A DNA stretch of 64,000 bases. Source: Anoplopoma fimbria (taxonomy: Eukaryota; Chordata; Actinopteri; Perciformes; Anoplopomatidae). The translations under genes were made by a program, and so were the position numbers. The notes beneath the pieces were generated by a model. It saw nothing but the letters and a program-made list of their open reading frames with translations. It was not told the DNA's origin and did not search any database. Positions 50,263-63,995 of the stretch are shown here, piece by piece. The stretch's first letter is position 1, and the number at the start of each line of letters is the position of its first letter. Location of the stretch: positions 22,177,781 through 22,241,780 of the forward strand of contig NC_072469.1 of assembly GCF_027596085.1 (NCBI RefSeq), given 5' to 3'.

Positions 50263-53200
50263 TTATCAATTTACTATTATAGAAAACAAAGACTGATTAT
50301 AGTGAGTCTTCTTCTGACTTACAAATCCTCTCTTTGCCTGTGCACACACCAATTCTGTGAAATATACTGCCAGTCTAAAGAAAACAACCTGCAGGTTTTG
50401 TTTGAGTGGAGAGGTTGGCTCGGGTGGCCTAAAATCATTTATTATTGGAAGAATAGGGTTATTTAGTTTGCCCCTGTGTCAGCAAAAAGGCTCTCTCCAC
50501 AGTAAGAAAAAATGGTTGGAGTTTGTAGAAGTATTAAAAAATGCCTTTTCCCACGACATACAATGAACAATAGTCCCAGGGACACAAGGGTAACAAGCAT
50601 TTTTCATCTTCACCTTTAAGTTGTGGGAGTGATGCTCCGTCTGTACAGTGATTCAGCTCCTAAATGCAGGATTATTGTGTGATGTAGAAACAGCTGGTAA
50701 TGTTTTTTCTGGAGAAAAGTAATTTGGAAAACTGAGTTAGTTAAGAGTTTATTCAAAGGACACTAAATGTTAGAGAAGGTCGGGGGTGAGCTTTTGCTTT
50801 GGTGGTTTCTGTGATCTCCCTTCTGAAGCAGGCTTTTCATTTATATTGCTCCGATGCCCTAGAGGTCGCAAGAAGTTGAACGAAAGGTCAGCTGGGTTGG
50901 GACAGCAGACGTATGAAAAGGCCATGAATTTGACCTTTACTGGTGAGGATCATCGGTTACTGCGGGTAAATGGGGAACGCATGCCTCATTCAGAATAATT
51001 TCAGGTCTGAGCTGTTTGCTGAAAAGGAAGGAGGGAGAGATGTAGGAAAGGAAAGAGCGTTCTGTAAAACATAAACACTTAAAGGGTTCACAGCAGCTGC
51101 ATTAGTATCACTTTTTGCAGTACAGGGAAACTGCCTGAAGTGATTTGCTGCACTTGAAGTGTTTACTGCTAAAGGTATCTTCAAGGATGCTTCTCTACAG
51201 TATTTCTGGAAAAAGGCAATAGTTTGAAATCCCTCTTGCACAATGAGTGATGATTTAGGGAATCATCTTCCCCTAATGGTGCGACAGATGTGGAAAATAA
51301 CCTTGAGTTAGTTGTTTATGAGATTTCCTTAAGGATCCTGGGGGGTAATTTGTAATGCACCTTCAAACCAGTTACATTTGATTGCCACGATTGTTTATAG
51401 CTTAAGTGGTGCTTGTGTGGTGACGGAAGACTTAATGATGCTGACTTGATGTGATCACCGTGCCATTAATCAAACTGCTCTCATTGACTTCCACTGCAAA
51501 TCATCTATTCATACACATGTCAACCATGGTTCAGGATGGTTTATTGTTAATTTTGAAACCAATATTTCTAAATCAAAAAATAATATACTCTCATTTTTAT
51601 ATTAGAAATTATTTTATACATTTTAATGTTGGATGAAGAATAATGCTTATTAAGGCTGCAAGACATGAGCCATTATTAGCAATTTAAGTTCTACTGCATC
51701 ACCAATAGCAACCAATTTGCCTCATTCACAGCTTTTATCTTTATCTTGTGATTCACAAAACACACTGCATTCATGTATAATGGGTCATTGTGTTCCTTAT
51801 GTTAGTATAAAAAGTGTGAACAAATGCCCACATGATTTGGCCTTATACCTTTTTTTGTGTGCACACATTCTCAAATACATTGAAGGAGGCTAAATCAACT
51901 AAAATCAACAGTGACTGCGCCGGCAATCAGGCGTAACTCAATAGAATTTAATTGTAATGACAGCTTGGAGGTTTTTCGTTCTCAAGACTGTGACCCAGCA
52001 TATTGATGGGCTTACACACAGAGCCCTGATTAAATAGTGATGGCATTGTCTGAAGGGTTTGGTTGGTTTAGGTTGTCTTGTGGAGTTGCAGTGAGACATA
52101 CGTAGAGGATTTTCTTCTTAGCCTCTAAGCAAGGCACACACAAATGCTGCAAAAGCTACTTTTATTTCTTAATGGTGCAAATGTTGAGAAAGAGAATCGT
52201 ATTTTTTCTCAGAAAAGCTGTTAAATAATTCTCATTTAAGACTAGCTAGTATTCATAAATCATTAGATTATGATGGGAAGTAAGGACAATAAAATAACAG
52301 CCGCCTTTGAGGAAGCAGGCAACCAGTATAGAAAATATTTTTTTAAGTGGGAGAAATGAGGAGTGGGGAGAGAAATCCGTTTGCTCCTGCTCTAAGGATG
52401 AGTTTTCTTTCTTCTCGTCTGTATGAGCAGAGACAGCCGATAGCAGAGATTTTGAAATTCATCTGGATTTCAAGGAACATCAAAAGCAGTTTCGCCTGTC
52501 GAGCTTTAAGTCACATCACATCCATGTTGCTCAGCATGGTGCAAATTGTGGTGTTTTTAAACATATTTTCCTTTAAATATCTCCTCTTTATGCAATTTAG
52601 AAAACATAAAAGTACTCTGCATTAAGTGATGCATTGCTATAATGGATTTTACACAAATAAAAGCTCATAAACAACTGAAAGAAACCTTCAAAGCACGTCT
52701 AGGCCTACTCCCTCATTGAGAATTCCAGTTTATGAACAGCAGCTGCCTCAGGCCTCGCACTGCTCCCACCAACCAACACCACCGCTGGTCCGCTTAGAAC
52801 TAGCCGCCACACAAGCCATGTCCTTTAAAATAAATTGAGCTGATTCTCATTTGTGCTTCATGTCTGTACGCTCAGAAGTACCTCATACTGCTGCTGTCAT
52901 ATGAAACTTTACTGAGCTGAGAGCTTCTTTACACTTAAAACATCTTCAGTATCAGAACAAGTGAGCCGAGCAAATTCTAACAATTTGTGATTGTTCTCTG
53001 CTTGATTACAACTGAATGAGTTATTAGACTGAGAAGAAAGACTCTAATCCTAAATGTGTTGTTGGGGTTGAACAAACAAATTTTAAATTGTAGCTGACAT
53101 GAAGAAGAAATAATTGGTTCACAGTCCCACCTTAATTACAAGACACCAGTATCTGGCCACATTTATCATATATGAACCCTGTTAACACACACTATTTGAT

Positions 53201-55906
53201 TCAATCTGCTAGCAAACAGCCGTGAGCTTACAATATAAAAGTCACCTAGGAAATATGTTCCATGGATAAAGATTTCTCCTGAGGGTTTGTGTAATGTTGT
53301 TGTCGACGGATAGTTTTTGCAGGCCTCTAAGTTAACTTGCTTGCAATTAAAATGCATTTTTTTTCCTGTCTTGACATATTGCTCACGGATATGTTGTGTA
53401 AGGAAACTCTCCGCTCTGGGTTGTCACTCTGTCATGTTCATTTCAAAAGATTAACCACTTGAAATCTTGAGAGTGCATCATACATCTTCAATAATTCAGG
53501 TTTGCCTAAAACACGCCAAGGAATAGACCCAGTCTGTATCGTTTTGATTTCTTCTTTTACTTTCCTGCAGACTAGGCACAGGAAGTGCATTGCTGCCTCC
53601 CGCCGGTTAAAAACAACAAGGCATTCGGGCTTTACAATAAGGAAATGTAAGTGTTTATTTGCATATAGAGCGGGATGAGATTCAATCACAGATGGTCACT
53701 CGAGAGGCATGTGGAGGCGCATTCTAATGCCAGGTGTGCACTGACAGACTAAGAGCTTTCAACGTGTAATCAGATCACCAACGACGCATGTTAGTGCCAG
53801 TTGTGAACAGGGCCTCTGAAAAATCTTTAGCCTTTCAGGAGAGGGAAACAACTTTGTGGTGGCAATCTCTGCATACATATTAGTCTGCATACAATTGGAT
53901 ATCCAAAAGAAGCAGCACTGGCGAAAATAAAAAAATTTATTGGAGGGGTTTTGGGGCATTTCTCAAGATGTTTGGGGTTTTGTGCTTAGAAACCAAGAGT
54001 GTGATAGGTGCTGCCACTGATAAATACACCAACATTCATTGAGTCTGAAGGCAATTTCCTCATGTCTTGATTAAATCAAGAGATAGACAACTTGGTTCCT
54101 CCGTCGTTGTTGCTATGCATTCAGCCTATAGGACCTCTTTCAAATGTCGTCCCCTCCCCCGCCCTAAATCTTCCTTACTCCTTTTGCTCCGAGCAATATG
54201 TGAGTAGAATCTTTCACCTCATTGCCTCCAGACTGAAGGGAGTGTGTGTTTCTGTGAATGATGGAGCCCAAACTCTCATCGAAACTCTGGCTTTAGTCCA
54301 GTGTTTCGATGACATTGATGTAAAGGCTGTTAGGCAGCCACGCGTAGACGCAAATCTCTCCTGTTGTCCACCTCTGCACACCACAAGTATTACTCAGCCT
54401 CACTTGGGACATTTAGCAGTGCAATGACACAACCAGTGTGATCAGTAGAGGAGATGAGGTTCTACAGATGTAAACGGATATTCCACATCTCTTTTTCAAG
54501 TACTTCCATCCCATACAACCAAAGTAATTTGCAATGCATAAGATGGGACGGCAGTATGCCCACGTCCAATCAGCAGTATTCCATCTTTCTCAAGTGTCAT
54601 TACACCTTTGAGGCGATGTTTGTGACACTGTATAATTTATTGTATGTATGCATGTGTGCAGTGGTGATTTAAGAGACATTTCCATCACAGTTGGCAAAAT
54701 TTACTTTCATGGTTACTTGAGGTCGCAGAATAAAATGTAGTTTGTTAAAAGTTTGCATGACCATGATTTGTATAGTAGTTATACCCACAATGCTTTACAG
54801 AGGCATTCAGACAGAGGGCCTATTAAGAGTTGTAATGATTTAATTCCAAATACATTAATCCACTTACTGATTAAAATCACAAATACATACAAAATACACC
54901 TATTACCACAAAGAAAAAGAAATCAAGAAATAGTGATAATAACAGCTCAAAGCATAGGAGTTGAAAAAAGAGCAGAATATTATTATTTCGGCCTGTTGGT
55001 CCCTAAGGCTACATGCCTCCTGGATACTGGTGGCCTTAGCTTTCGCTGCTGTCGCAGCATCTTATGTCTGTTCAGCACAAGTCCACAAGGGAGTTTGGAT
55101 TTGCATTTTTTAATTCAATGGAAAATCTGTATTGCTACATTTTCAATCAAAACCACCAAATAAGACACAAGATGAATCCTAAAGGTCTTATCATAGCAGG
55201 TGTGGCGTTTTGACATAATGCACAAAATTATTCATGTAAGCACTTCACTGTGTGTTTTGTAAATTTAGATTGTGTGTTTGCATTCGTTACATTGTTATTA
55301 AAATGATATTATAATATTTATTAGCCCTGTTGTCGTGTTGTCATGTAGCGCCATCGTCAACACAAGCAAACACATAAATAAGTTTAAATAAGTCAGTCTC
55401 AACTACTGGCCCCAGATGTTTTTATAAAACAGCTGCTGAATTTCACCTATGAACATGGAAAACTCATGGTGGGTCGCTGATGACATCTTTTCGGGCAATA
55501 TGGGGCCCTTTCGGCTATTTTGAGAAGGATTGTTGTGTCTGTGATGACTCACGGTCATGTTTTTTCTGTGACTTTGCATTTCGCTGTTGCGTTGCTGTTG
55601 TGTGGTTGCTGCTGATGTTTGAGCCAGCTGGGCCGGGTTGTTGTCGCTAGAGATGTGGAGGTCAGACACGCAGTTAGCTGCAGGGGTAAAAGAACAGCTG
55701 GGCGGACCGGGATACCGCCTGCAGCCGAAGACAGGCCAGGCCCCCTCTGTCTGACTACCGAGTACACTTAGTATGTGTGTGAGTGCCCATGTGATCGTGC
55801 CATGCTTCATGCATGGATATTTGTCTTCATTTGTAGGATGCATGGTTAGGCACAGTTTTAACCTAATTTGCATGTAACCTCTGTTCTGTTCTTTGTAAAT
55901 CGCCAG

Positions 55907-55977
55907 TGATGGCAGCCTGGCTTTGGGAATGAAAAGACAGCTGCTGGATGGAGGAAACCTCCTCCGCTACACATCAG
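55907..55977 (+). other. Candidate isolated exon (71 nt)
   Basis: A pyrimidine-rich tract and CGCCAG precede it, and TCAG|GTACTC follows. The inner frame is open (GSLALGMKRQLLDGG...). It is not linked to any other exon in the window, and I do not recognise the peptide. It could be an internal or 5' UTR exon of a gene lying beyond the window, a lncRNA exon, or chance. Confidence 0.25.
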
Positions 55978-56574
55978 GTACTCATTAAGTCCTCAGTTGA
56001 AGCACCATCTTTCCTGATTTAGCTGATATATCATCAGCAGAAGAGGAAGATGGGGTAAAGGCAAAAGTTAAAATGTGGACATTTGAAGCACAGACATAAT
56101 ACAAAAGAGAGGGGCTTTGCAGTAGAGAAACTATGTTCTTGCTGTGACTTAGGGAGAGGAAGCTTGCTAGCATTTAGTGATTGATTGAGATTGTTCTACT
56201 GCACTGTTTAGATGGGCTCTTTGTTATGGTACAAGTGCACACACTCACTACTCTCAACTGGGCCAAGGATTGGGCTAGCATAAGAGGAAGAATTGTGTGG
56301 AATGAAAGTCATCTATTTGTGCTCATCAATTAAACATTGTTCCCAGGGGGTCTTTCAATCTGCAGATTTAATTAACAAGTTTCACATGACTAAAAGGCTG
56401 GACAAGCGGGGGTGGATTATGTGGTAAGAGAAAGCAGAATATGAAAGAAAGAGAAGGTGTAAGAGACAAATTGGCAATTGGTATGATAAAAAGATGGGGC
56501 GAGTTAAGGAATGTGATACATTAAAGTGGGTAAAAATATGTGCACAAACAATTTTAGGAGTGTTTCAAATTCAC

Positions 56575-57141
56575 TAAGGAATAGTTCGACATTTTGATAA
56601 ATATACTCATTTAAATAGATAAAAAAATCCCAGAGGATGAAAACAAAATAAAACCTGTAAGCTTATTTCAATTAGCGATTCCACGTCTAACCGACCATCT
56701 CTGCCTCAACCAGCTATGCAGGGCAGGTCTTGCCATGGAGAGCATGAAGAGATTCATTATTACGCCTAGCTGACAGTTAGCTTAGCTTTTCATAAAGACG
56801 GAGGAAAACAGATATTCTGCTCAAAGGTAACAAAATCCTGGTTAAGTTTAAGAAAGTAGGGTAGCCTAACAGCATTTTTCTCTTTTTTACCTTTGTTAGC
56901 ACATAAAAAACACCAAAAACAAAGCTGAAACCTCAAGTCGTGGCAGATTTTTGTTACCTTTGTAGTTAGGATAGCTGTCTTCCCAATTTCAAGTCTTCAT
57001 GCTGAGCTAAGCTAACGTACTGGTGGCTATAGCTTCCTATTTAGTATACAGATATACGGATTGTTGTATCGATCCTTTCATCTAACTCTTGGCAAGAAAG
57101 CAAATTAAGCGTATTTCCCAAAATGGGGAACTGTTTCTTTA
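56575..57141. mobile_element. Non-autonomous dispersed repeat with inverted ends
   Basis: The left end GGAATAGTTCGACATTTTG is roughly the reverse complement of the right end (CAAAATGGGGAACTGTTTC). Inside are TAGCTGACAGTTAGCTTAGC and CTTGGCAAGAAAGCAAATTA, typical of a fish repeat also present at 27431-28075. No ORF. Confidence 0.65.
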
Positions 57142-57530
57142 ACTTAGGTCTTAACCAAACTTAGACTGCAGGAGAAGCGTGGAGCTACAGATTAATCAAT
57201 GAGTCCATGCAGTAACAACCACCTGTGCATCAATCAATACACGAGAGCCTGACACACACAAACAAAGCCCACATGTGATTGCAAAGCAGAGTGAGCTTGA
57301 GATGGAACAATAAATAAACATGGACAGAAGAGAAGGCAAGTACTTAGAAAGAGATTTGTACGTGGAAACAGTTTAGTATGGCCCCTCAGACTCTGTAGCT
57401 TTGCTTTGGGAGTCACATGTGCAGAGTATCTCACAGAGCAGAGAGGGAAAAACAGGGAGCAGGGGAAAGTTGAAACTGAGAGCGAGCAGAGTAGATAGCA
57501 CAGAGGTCTACCTGGAAACGGAGAGATAGA

Positions 57531-57594
57531 AGCTGTGTCCCAATCCAGCGGCTGCAGCCTTCGGAGGATGCAGCCGCTGGATTGGGACACAGCT
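57531..57594. mobile_element. Perfect 64-bp hairpin
   Basis: The 26-base arms (left arm begins AGCTGTGTCCCAATCC) are exact reverse complements around a 12-base loop (GCCTTCGGAGGA). It looks like a collapsed MITE made only of its termini. Confidence 0.8.
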
Positions 57595-58312
57595 AGAGTG
57601 TGTGTCAATGTGCTCATTAAGGTAACTGGTTGCATTCAGGTGCTTGTGGGGGTGTGAAAAAAACCTCACAAACCACACAATCTTGAGATGTGGCTTTCTG
57701 AATAAGCGCAAACAAGAAAAGTGGAATGTTTTTTGTTACCTTTCCAGGCTCTGGTGAAGTATTCTCTGTCAAAGTATCAGCAGTAAAACGGACAACAAGC
57801 ACGAGTACAAAGTGTGTAATTTGTAGTCATTTTAGTAGTTTAGGTCTAAATGTGGTGTAATTTGATGCTGCATATATTTTGACCACTATAGAACGGTAAT
57901 ATGATGACCAAGCCTTTACGTGACAATCTTCCTCTGTATCTCCTTCTCTGCCTGACATGCAAGCACACCCTCAAGGAAATGAATGCACAGCTTTCTTATA
58001 AACCACTCACTCGCTCCGTGTCATCCCTGCAAAGGTGGTAGAGAGGTCTCGCTGTAATTGCTCAACAGATTGACAGAGGGGGCGCCCAGGTGCTGAGGGT
58101 CCAGAGTTAGAAAGGTGTGACCGTGCATAATGCATTACTTATGTATGCCAACTCCTGATACATTTAATGAGCACAGCTTATCTGCCACTAAGTGCAGTTT
58201 TTCTAGGCTACAAAGATACAGTAGAGACTTAATTGGGTAAAATAATAATTTAGGCATACATTCCACCAGAATTAAACTGTTTCTTGGAAAGGAGCTTTTG
58301 TATAAAGGGAGA

Positions 58313-58717
58313 TTAAAGCTAGGGTGGGCGAAAACAGCCGTTGAGATTCCGTCGCGTGCTCTCTGGCCTCTCCCTGCCACGCTACCTGCTGTAGCTCCTC
58401 CCACCGAACGTCAGTTATGCGCGTTCATGTGAATTCAGTTACATTGATAGGAAGACGAAACACGCAGGGACGCACCAACGTCGTTGCCAAGGTGACCGGA
58501 CAGTCCCACAGCCAATAAGAACGGAGAATCGGAGCCTCGCTCTGATTGGTCAAAGTGTACATGAGCGGTGGCAATTTTTGGGTGCGGCCCACAGAGGCAG
58601 GGGAGAGCAAAGTTATGAGCAGATATTCTCAGAGCACTTCACCTACATATAGCTGACTGGCTATTAGGACAGTTTTGCCAAATATTACAGTAAAGAAATG
58701 ACCCACCCTAGCTTTAA
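58313..58717. mobile_element. MITE with TTAA ends (piggyBac-like)
   Basis: The left end TTAAAGCTAGGGTGGG and the right end CCCACCCTAGCTTTAA are exact inverted copies around 405 bp. TTAA at both ends fits the piggyBac target duplication. The interior is unusually GC- and CpG-rich for this region and has no transposase. Confidence 0.75.
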
Positions 58718-59688
58718 CCCGTTCGGCTCTTTATCTGTAAAGATTAGGAGTGGATTGGTTGTTCTGCCTCTATCATTTTCTCGCGCCTCCCCTCTGCTCA
58801 TTAACTCCAAAAGCAGCTCCCTGGTCGAGACACATGGCTTGCTGATAACAATCACGCAGGCAGCCGCGTTGTGTTGGTAATGCTCAGGGCAGCAACATTT
58901 GCCCTTTAATCTGTTCCACAGAAGACGACAATATGAAACATTAAAGCACTCAACCTGAAGAGGTGGGCTACATTGGCTACTATGCAAACCTTTGAGTCTG
59001 TGTGTGTGTGCACTAGTTTAGTGTGCAAGCATTAGGTGTGTGAGTGTATACTGTGTTTGAAGGGTCTTATTAGGTGATCCCTTGGTTCGTTCAACATATA
59101 CAATGAACTGTAGTTGGAGTCTTCATGCTGCATCTTTACTGTTTTTTTAGCATACAAATGACCGAGCATTTGTTTCAGGTTTTCTCTATTCTTGTTTCAT
59201 GTCCGAGTCTTTGTTCGAAAAAGAACAGGCTCATTCTATGCATCTTGAATTTTAAAGGTGTCTTATTGAAGTGTTTCACTTTGCAAAGGCTCCTCTTCCC
59301 CTCTTGTTTACAAAACCTCTGCATCACTAACCAACGAGAACCTATTATATCTAATCACGCTAAGTAGTTCAAATACTCAGTGCTACTCGTTAATGGAAGT
59401 CACGTAACTCACAAAGAACATCCTCCTGTTGAGGCCTCCATTCCTTCTCTTGTTAACTGCTTATCACAGGAGTGGGTTAAAACAGCTGGGGATAGTTAAA
59501 GGAGATGTGAAGGGGGTTACACCTTTCTAGGAGCCGTTTGCGAAAGAGTGTTCAGGCATCACCTGTGCAGAAGCATGTAGAGATTTGCATGCTATCAGAG
59601 AGTGCCCAGACGCCTGCTGAAGATAAAAAAAGAACGCAAATCCAGTAACGTTTGGTTTTAACATTAAAACTATTGAAAGTGTACTTGC

Positions 59689-59714
<26 letters not shown>

Positions 59715-59720
<6 letters not shown>

Positions 59721-59729
59721 CGAAAAGGT

Positions 59730-59777
<48 letters not shown>

Positions 59778-59792
59778 ACCTTTTCGATTTTT
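59715..59792. repeat. AT-core palindrome beside a (TA)n run
   Basis: The arm AAAAATCGAAAAGGTACAAA (59715 onward) is mirrored by TTTGTACCTTTTCGATTTTT ending 59792, with a TA-repeat core. A second TA run adjoins on the left at 59690-59714. Confidence 0.85.
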
Positions 59793-61879
59793 TTATGATG
59801 TTGGTAAATCATCTCTCTCCTTTCAACATTGGCAAGGTAAAGCACCAGAGTGGAAAATGATCATGATTATGCATAAATTAAATCCAGTCTTGCAGAAATC
59901 ACTTGTAGTCCCCCTTTTCCCACAAGGTAGCCTGTTTTAAAGTCTAAACAAACAGAAACCTTAATAAAGTAAACTGATTTGGTCTGAATGAACCAATCCA
60001 ATCCTTGAACCCATCAGCTTTTAATGTGATTAAACATATTTGTCACTTCATGTGTGAACGTGTGGGATACGCTCCATCCCCTGCTTCGATCTTCTGTAAT
60101 TGGTTGACATATTCAAAGGGCTTTAACCACCCCCTTGCCAAATTATGGGTTCATAAGAATATATTCACCCTGGTTTGAACACTATTCTTCTAAATATAAA
60201 AATGGTCAGAGAGCACATACAAGGGCATTTTATATTACTTTAGTGTCTCTTGGTTGCTCTTCTATGAGGACATGTGTCCACTCCTGGCAGTGAGAGTGAT
60301 TTCAAAAACACTGTTGACATGTGCTTTTTGAACGCTGCCCTGGTGGACTCACACAGCCAGCAGCTCCTCACAACTCCAAAAACGCTGGAGTAAATTTCTA
60401 AATAGGTGTTATTTGGATAAACATATTGGGAATCCAAATGGATAAAATTCAACAGCCTTAACTAAGCTTTTGCTTAACAATCACTGACACAAATACATAA
60501 CACAAACAAGTTGTTAATTAAGACTATTCTCTGGTGTGTGAAAGCTAGGAGCAAAGCAGAAGTATTGCAAAAAACACCCAAGTCACAAAGAGGAGTTTTT
60601 CCTATTTTTTTAGAGAATGAAAGAGATAAAGACACCACAGTCTATATGTGTTCTTTTGTGCAGTCAAATTGCAGGAACTCATTTCCCAACACCTCAGAAT
60701 TGGTTTCCTCATTGCACATAACCCCTTAACCTTAAAATGACATAAAATGGCATAAAATTAACAGTAACAGTAGCATGTGTATAAACGTCAGGGAGTGACA
60801 GTGAGGGGAGGATGATTATTGTGCTACTTTGACACACTGGTGGGAGGAAGTGTGAGGCATTTCTGGAAAAAGAGAGGGACAGACTGAATGTCAGTCAAGG
60901 CGTTTATCCACCCCTGTCCATAATCAACATCTTTATCCATCATCATTAACCGTTGCTAAAGACTGCAAATGCCTATCACATCTGTCCGTGCACCCACAGA
61001 AATGCAGCATATCCATGAAGACAAAGATAAGAAGCAGAAAGAGATTTGTGCAGTAACTGAGTGGTGGCACTTTTTATCATTTAGTCCTTTTTCCCTTTGT
61101 GTTTTGTCTCCTCAGTCACAAACATGCAAAGCAGCAGGGACTTTAGAAAGTGTAAAAACACACAGGAGTCTGATCACATCCGCTGCCTTTCCCCCGTGGA
61201 TGGGCTTATTGACTTTTGATCCTTCCAGCTCATTTAGTCCTATTTACACGTGTTCCATCATGCACTTCTTACAAATGTATACAGACATGAAGAAAGGCAA
61301 GCACCTGTTTGTGGTTGCACACACATGTACACATCAGACTCGTGCATGTCACGCAGCAAATAATAAAAACCCCAAAGACCGTGTATGTATCTATTCATGC
61401 ATATATGCATAGAGATGCACAGCATACACAATGACTAACAAAGATGCATTGCATGAAAACCTGTTCAATTTGCACGGCATTGATATAAGTATTCTGGGAT
61501 AGAATAGCTTTGAGAGCACAGAAATCATGTCTATATCTATTTTAGCTCCACTAGCAGCAGGAGTCTAATGAGTGTCATGTGTGTTTGGTGGCTGTTCGGT
61601 TTACCCACCTATAACTTTTGATGCAGAGCTGGATCTAGCATCTTCTGGACAGATCGTTGGTTCATGTCCGCCTTTAGGTAGCAGAGACCCCCTTACACCA
61701 CTTTAAGTTTTAATTATCCATTAACAATTACTGAGAAATTAGCAACAAAATGTGTCACATTGGATAGTTATGATTGTTATTGAAATAAACAACCAGACCA
61801 TGATATTTATTTTATATTATACTCTACTCGGTGGCGGATTCAGGGTGCACTTTTTATGAAACATGAAATGAAACGACAA

Positions 61880-62700
61880 ACTTGACGGTAACCTTTTTTG
61901 CGATTTTTTCATGATTTTTTCATTGTACTGACATTCTAAATTACATTTTTATAGTTTATTTTACTAATACATTTTTTTTACATTTTCATGACATACTATA
62001 TGATGACATTTTTTGGGTCAGTTTTATGACGTTATACTGCTATACTAAGACAGGTTGTATGACATTTTATGTCGTTTTTATTTCAGTTTATTTGCTACGA
62101 TATCTTTTTGACATACTTTGACTTTTTGCATGATATTTTCATGACATGCCTTATTTACTTAATGACAGACTATACCAAGGTAATTTTTGTCATTTTTTTA
62201 TGACACAATGACAAAAGTCTATGACATACAACACTGATGATATTTTGTATCACGTACAATACTTTGACTTCATAAAAAAGTCATAAAAAGTAATATTATA
62301 GCAAGCCATAAAAAGGTCATGAAAAAAGTCATATTATAGCAAGCCATAAAAAGGTCATGAAAAAAGTCATGGTGTACTAACATTTTTTGTTGAAAACCAT
62401 CTTTAGTATGTTGTTAGAATGTCAAAAGATATTTTATTTAGCCTGTCGTAAAAATCTTCATAAAACGTCATAGCATAGTATGCTGAAATTAGTCATACAA
62501 ATGTCAGTATAGTATGTGATAAAAACAGTTAAAACTGTCATAAAAAATGATCAAATTATCATTAAAATGTCCTAGTAGAGTATGCTGTTCAAATAGTAAT
62601 TATAAGTTATAGTATAGAGTGACGAAAAAAAGTCACAGCATAGTATGTTGAAAAATTAGTATAGTAAGTCGGAAAAAGTTTTCAAGAGTCATGTATAATA
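61880..62700. repeat. Diverged GTCATAAAA-motif array with strand switch
   Basis: The left half is rich in ATGACATTTT / CATGACATACTAT-type motifs. The right half (from about 62260) carries the complementary AAAAAGTCATA / TAGTATG motifs. Two near-identical units occur at 62296-62328 and 62333-62370 (AGCAAGCCATAAAAAGGTCA). Confidence 0.65.
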
Positions 62701-62854
62701 TATTTGTAAACTTGTATGTGTTTCAACTTTGAAATGTTGCAAAAAAAGAAACGTGAAAAGCCACGTTATCATCAACTGGTTTGGAGCAAAAAACTTGGCT
62801 ACAACACAACTTCTGTAAAGAGAGGCCAATGTGGAAATGCCTTAAACTTGCTTT

Positions 62855-63030
62855 TTTTCTAATGACCATTAGGTGACACTCGTCTGGTTGCAAAAATAAG
62901 TCTGATAGTATAGAAGTCTATGAGAAAATGACCCTACTTCTCACTTGATTTATTACTTCAGTAAACATTTGGGAACGTCAGTTTATGGTCTTGATTACTA
63001 GTTTAAAGACTTGAAAGAAAAATGTTGAGG
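62855..63030 (+). repeat. Dispersed teleost repeat copy 2
   Basis: ATAGAAGTCTATGAGAAAAT, CTCACTTGATTTATTACTTC and TCAGTTTATGGTCTTGATTA belong to the family of 36440-36728. Confidence 0.6.
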
Positions 63031-63963
63031 TCTTTAGGAATTTGTCTAAATTTTTTGAGTTTGAATTCTTCTTTCATATCAGCTACCAATGGCCATGTTT
63101 CATGCAGTCCGGAGCCGAAGACAAGCATTTGCACGTATTAAGAAACCGACAACAGAAACAGTTGATCAGTGGTGTGAATTGAATAATCGCTATATCACGA
63201 AATAATTTGGCAAAATGATCCAATTCGGAAGCGTCCTAGTTAAGGCTAAGAGTAAGATAACAGTTTAACAATTTTAGTGAGCTCTCCATTTGCTTGCATC
63301 ACCTTCAGGATAAAAAGTCAACTTTACACACAAGATGTCTTTCAATGCAAAAAGCAGATTGCCTTGAAATTGGATGAGCACATTTATGCTCCCAAAGAGA
63401 AACTCTTTTGTTTTTTAATGACCCTGTAACCTTTCCTCTAGCAGCATTTAAGGAAAAAAGTAACTACTCACTGCTGTTGAAGATGCAAGGCAATTTCAAC
63501 AATGTGTTTGATCCATGGAGCAATTTCATATTATTAATTTAATAAACATTTCAGCCTCTGGGGATCAATAGAGCAGCTCCCAACCTTTGGGGTTTTGGGC
63601 TCATTTGCAGTTAATTTACAGTAAGAGGTTTGTATTAGTCTCTGAATGACTGGGTGTAATCTAGAGCCACATGTGCACAGCTGTGCAGTATTTGCACCCT
63701 AAAAGGCATCTTAAAGTGAATTAATTAACCCTCAAATTCAATTACAGAACAGAAGAGCAAACACCATGGAATCTCAACCTCAGTTTGTTTATGTCCTGAT
63801 TACACCATAAAGTCTCTACATTGTTTTAAATTATTGATTCTAGTTGTACAATTACTTTTTGGAGAAGGATATCATAAGGTTACACTATGGGTTATTGCTA
63901 TTATGACTTTTAGAAACTGGAGGTTCCTCACACTTCACAGCATACATCCATAAATAGAGTGAT

Positions 63964-63964
63964 G

Positions 63965-63989
<25 letters not shown>
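63964..63989. repeat. (CA)n microsatellite at the window end
   Basis: About 12 CA units followed by TATACACACC. Confidence 0.9.

Positions 63990-63995
<6 letters not shown>

Noticed and set aside
54092..54427. 111-codon plus-strand frame
   Set aside because: No family resemblance, no splice-consistent partner and ordinary chance length for this composition.
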